Part shown: positions 61,950 to 64,000 of the stretch, piece by piece
How positions within the stretch are numbered: the first letter of the stretch is position 1
Layout: each line of letters opens with the position of its first letter
Assembly: GCA_022844485.1 (NCBI GenBank)
Contig: JALHLQ010000001.1
Coordinates: 310,001 to 374,000, forward strand
From: Xanthobacteraceae bacterium
GTDB taxonomy: Bacteria; Pseudomonadota; Alphaproteobacteria; Rhizobiales; Xanthobacteraceae
Reading direction: 5' to 3'
DNA length: 64,000 bases
The notes under the pieces: model-generated
What the model was told of the DNA's origin: nothing
The model's input: only the letters and a program-made list of their open reading frames with translations
Databases searched by the model: none
Program-made: the position numbers and the translations under genes

Positions 61950-62654
61950 GTGAGTATCGCCCGAATTCTGGTTGTGGAAGACGAGGAGCCGCTGACCGAG
62001 CTTCTGCGCTACAATTTGGAATCGGAAGGTTATTCGGTTGAGTCGGTCGGGCGCGGCGACGAAGCGGAGCTTCGTCTCAAGGAAGCGCCGCCGGACTTGG
62101 TCGTGCTGGATTGGATGCTGCCTGGCCTTTCGGGCATCGAGCTGTGCCGCAGGCTGCGGGCGCAGCGAGACACGCAAACGCTTCCTGTGATCATGCTCAC
62201 GGCCCGCGGCGAGGAAGCCGAGCGCATCCGCGGACTTGCGACCGGCGCCGACGACTACATCGTCAAGCCGTTCTCGGTCCCGGAATTCCTGGCTCGCGTG
62301 CGGGCCTTGCTCCGCCGCTCGCATCCGACGCGTCTTGCGACCGTGCTCTCCTTCGGTGACATCGAACTTGATCGCGAGAGAAAGCGCGTCTTGCGCAGCG
62401 GCCTCGAGCTGCATCTCGGTCCGACCGAGTTCCGACTATTGGAATTCCTCATGCAGAACCCCGGTCGCGTCTATTCGCGCGAGCAGCTCCTGGACAGCGT
62501 CTGGGGACGGGAGACCTATATCGACGAGCGTACCGTCGACGTCCATATCGGCCGTTTGCGGCGCGAGCTGAATCGCAGCTACAAGTCTGACCCCATCCGC
62601 ACGGTGCGAGGCTCGGGCTATTCTTTCGACGAACGTTTCGGCAAGGACGGTTAG
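61950..62654 (+). CDS. phoB: Phosphate regulon response regulator PhoB
   Basis: 234 aa from GTG 61950. Receiver with V-V-E-D-E, phospho-acceptor Asp54 in V-V-L-D-W-M-L-P, T-A-R and K-P-F. C-terminal winged helix with L-G-P-T-E-F-R-L-L-E-F-L and D-E-R-T-V-D-V-H-I-G-R-L-R-R-E-L, ending V-R-G-S-G-Y-S-F. It binds Pho boxes, including the one upstream of phoU. Starts two bases after phoU and converges on gcrA. Confidence 0.95.
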   Translation: MSIARILVVEDEEPLTELLRYNLESEGYSVESVGRGDEAELRLKEAPPDLVVLDWMLPGLSGIELCRRLRAQRDTQTLPVIMLTARGEEAERIRGLATGADDYIVKPFSVPEFLARVRALLRRSHPTRLATVLSFGDIELDRERKRVLRSGLELHLGPTEFRLLEFLMQNPGRVYSREQLLDSVWGRETYIDERTVDVHIGRLRRELNRSYKSDPIRTVRGSGYSFDERFGKDG

Positions 62655-62669
62655 CTTCAATTCGCAGAA

Positions 62670-62685
62670 CCGTCTGCCGAGACGG
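62670..62685. terminator. Hairpin between convergent phoB and gcrA
   Basis: CCGTCT-gccg-AGACGG, a perfect six-base stem with four-base loop, in the 63-bp gap between the two stops. No T-run follows on either side, so it is a weak, possibly bidirectional terminator. Confidence 0.35.
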
Positions 62686-62717
62686 ATACGAATGCTAGGA
62701 TCGGACAGAGGCAGTGC

Positions 62718-63227
62718 CTAACCCCGCGCAACCCGTTTCTCCCGCCGCCTGTCGGCAACCGGCTGATAGGCGATCCGGCAGTGATAGGCGCAATAGGGAA
62801 GGCTCGAGATGGTCTTGCCGCCGCAGAAGAAGAAGTCCGGCTGCCCCGGATCGCCGATCGGCCAATGGCATTTCTCATCGTTGAGGTCGATGATGGAGCA
62901 TCGCTGTCCGATCGGGATGACGTTCTCGATCAGTTCGGGCTCCGGTTCCGGCGCGAGCTCATAGGCTGCTTCGAAGTGCGCCGCCAAGGCGGTATTGCCG
63001 CGGGTGGCCGGACGGACGGAGCGGAACATTTGTGCCGGAGCCCGCGGTTTTCGCTGCCTTGGGACTGAGGAGCTTGGGGCCTTGGCCCGCCCGGACAGGC
63101 CGAGGCGGTGGACCTTTCCGATCACCGCATTGCGGGTGATGCCACCCAGTTCAGCCGCGATTTGACTGGCCGAAAGCCCATCATTCCAGAGCTTCTTCAG
63201 GCGCTCCACTCGTTCATCCGTCCACAT
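62718..63227 (-). CDS. gcrA: Cell cycle regulator GcrA
   Basis: 169 aa from ATG 63225-63227, with GGGAG six bases upstream; an ATG two codons earlier touches the ribosome site. The N-terminal DNA-binding helix bundle is intact: W-T-D-E-R-V-E-R-L-K-K-L-W, S-A-S-Q-I-A-A-E-L-G-G-I-T-R-N-A-V-I-G-K-V-H-R-L-G-L. The C-terminal sigma-binding part has D-L-N-D-E-K-C-H-W-P-I-G-D-P and P-Y-C-A-Y-H. It activates sigma-70 promoters at CcrM-methylated GANTC sites. Divergent from argD as in many Rhizobiales. Confidence 0.95.
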   Translation of the reverse strand: MWTDERVERLKKLWNDGLSASQIAAELGGITRNAVIGKVHRLGLSGRAKAPSSSVPRQRKPRAPAQMFRSVRPATRGNTALAAHFEAAYELAPEPEPELIENVIPIGQRCSIIDLNDEKCHWPIGDPGQPDFFFCGGKTISSLPYCAYHCRIAYQPVADRRREKRVARG

Positions 63228-63533
63228 GGGCATCTCCCGTTCCGGAAGCACGATCTCGTGAGAGGTTGCGGACGGAATCCGACCCCGTCGCCCGGCGCCT
63301 GTTTCGGCCGCCCTGCGCACTCGGACACAACAAAAAGCGTTAGATACCAGCCCGCCGCACGAGATGTCGTACCTGATGAGCCGAAACGTACAATATGGGC
63401 TGACTCGGGCGCAAGAGTCCGGAGCCTCGCCGAAGGACCTTTGTCCCCAAGCGTTCGGGCTCAAACCGGCCTTTTCCCCAGAAATGGCATAAGTCCGGCC
63501 CTGCGGTCGGCATTCGGTCGATCCGGAGCAAGT

Positions 63534-63561
63534 TGACAGCGAGCGCCTCCCCAATAGAATG
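63534..63561 (+). promoter_or_regulatory. Sigma-70-type promoter of argD
   Basis: TTGACA (63534-63539), 16 bp, TAGAAT (63556-63561), the best promoter match in the window, 81 bp before the argD GTG. Confidence 0.7.
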
Positions 63562-63568
63562 TTGATCG

Positions 63569-63600
63569 TGCCGCCCGGAAAGGCGGCACATTTCATTTTG
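63569..63600 (+). promoter_or_regulatory. Terminator-like hairpin at the 5' end of the argD leader
   Basis: GTGCCGCC/GGCGGCAC, eight perfect base pairs around a six-base loop (63569-63590), followed by ATTTCATTTT (63591-63600). It lies only about ten bases after the -10, so it would form at the very start of the mRNA: too close for ordinary attenuation, but able to stabilise the leader or act on initiating polymerase. Confidence 0.5.
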
Positions 63601-63642
63601 CGCAAAGATACAGGAGGCCCTGGGGCCTCGGGCGAGCGCGCC

Positions 63643-64000
63643 GTGACCTCTTATCTGACCTCGCACGTGTTGCCGACCTATGCCCGCTATGACCTCGCTT
63701 TTGAGCGGGGAGAGGGGGCTTGGCTGATCGCGACGGATGGCGCGCGATACCTTGATTTCACGAGCGGCGTTGCGGTCAGCGCCTTGGGCCATGCGCATCC
63801 CCGGTTGCTCGCCGCTCTGACCGACCAGGCCGGCAAGGTCTGGCACGTCTCGAATTATTTTCGCATCCCCGAAGGCGAGCGCCTCGCCGAACGGCTCTGC
63901 AGCCTGACCTTCGCCGATCGGGTGTTCTTCTGCAATTCCGGAGCGGAAGCGATCGAGTGCGCGATCAAGACGGCGCGCAAGTACCACGCCGCGGCCGGGC
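63643..64000 (+). CDS. argD: Acetylornithine aminotransferase, 5' part
   Basis: The frame from GTG 63643 runs off the right edge after 119 codons. It starts [15 protein letters not shown] and contains [25 protein letters not shown], and [15 protein letters not shown], the class III aminotransferase signature around the PLP phosphate site. It transfers an amino group to N-acetylglutamate semialdehyde in arginine synthesis (argB is at 8 kb). The catalytic lysine lies beyond the window. A CAGGAGG sits too far upstream (25 bases) to serve as ribosome site; GGGCGAG is a weaker candidate. Confidence 0.93.
   Translation, partial: MTSYLTSHVLPTYARYDLAFERGEGAWLIATDGARYLDFTSGVAVSALGHAHPRLLAALTDQAGKVWHVSNYFRIPEGERLAERLCSLTFADRVFFCNSGAEAIECAIKTARKYHAAAG

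Larger units (their letters stand above)
63228..63642. other. Divergent gcrA-argD intergenic region with three GANTC sites
   Basis: 415 bp. GANTC occurs at 63275-63279, 63402-63406 and 63415-63419. It also holds the argD promoter and leader hairpin listed separately. No gene fits the space; the gcrA promoter was not located with confidence. Confidence 0.5.

Overview
The window is chromosomal DNA from a GC-rich alphaproteobacterium, most likely Hyphomicrobiales (Rhizobiales). Evidence for this is the ChvI-ChvG-HprK-EIIA-HPr block next to pckA, the rpmH-rnpA-yidC-engB-argB operon, GcrA beside argD, a PhoR/PhoU/PhoB set, and intergenic palindromes of the kind common in Bradyrhizobium relatives. 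I cannot name the genus.

Layout. 1-7 kb: 3' end of a UdgX-like gene, then the minus-strand envelope-stress/carbon-control block (chvI, chvG, hprK, EIIA-Man, ptsH) and, divergently, hugZ and pckA. 7-12.6 kb: a DUF1036 protein and the rpmH operon with a good sigma-70-type promoter. 12.7-16.5 kb: a TVP38-family membrane protein, a mercuric-reductase-like flavoenzyme and a histidine kinase, then tRNA-Arg(ACG). 16.6-20.1 kb: an accessory patch behind the tRNA, holding a TacT/TacA-type GNAT toxin with DUF1778 antitoxin, a HEPN-like protein, a ParE/RHH pair, mobile-element end remnants and a membrane protein.

20-58 kb is the striking part and is mostly about the cell surface. Three very acidic proteins made of 25-30-residue repeats built on a D-Q-D core (20.4, 22.6 and 27.9 kb) surround a PrtD-type type I secretion ABC transporter/membrane fusion pair, a eukaryotic-type kinase homologue and a LuxR regulator with a degenerate receiver. 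Two giant secreted proteins follow (2231 and 4152 aa). They begin with almost the same 130-residue module, which carries a P-A-A-G motif at residues 118-121. After the repetitive RTX/T1SS-143-type bodies come, on the minus strand, a LapG-like transglutaminase-fold protease and a second type I secretion system (TolC, LapB-type ABC with a cysteine-less C39-like domain, HlyD-type adaptor). Together this reads as a LapA/LapG-type adhesin retention and release system, next to an unrecognised family of acidic, probably beta-solenoid repeat proteins. No LapD-like c-di-GMP receptor is seen in the window.

58-64 kb returns to core genes: a UPF0104 membrane protein, phoR, phoU with its own Pho box (pstSCAB is absent between phoR and phoU), phoB, gcrA and the 5' part of argD. 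Functions were assigned from motifs and gene order read by eye; no database search was run.
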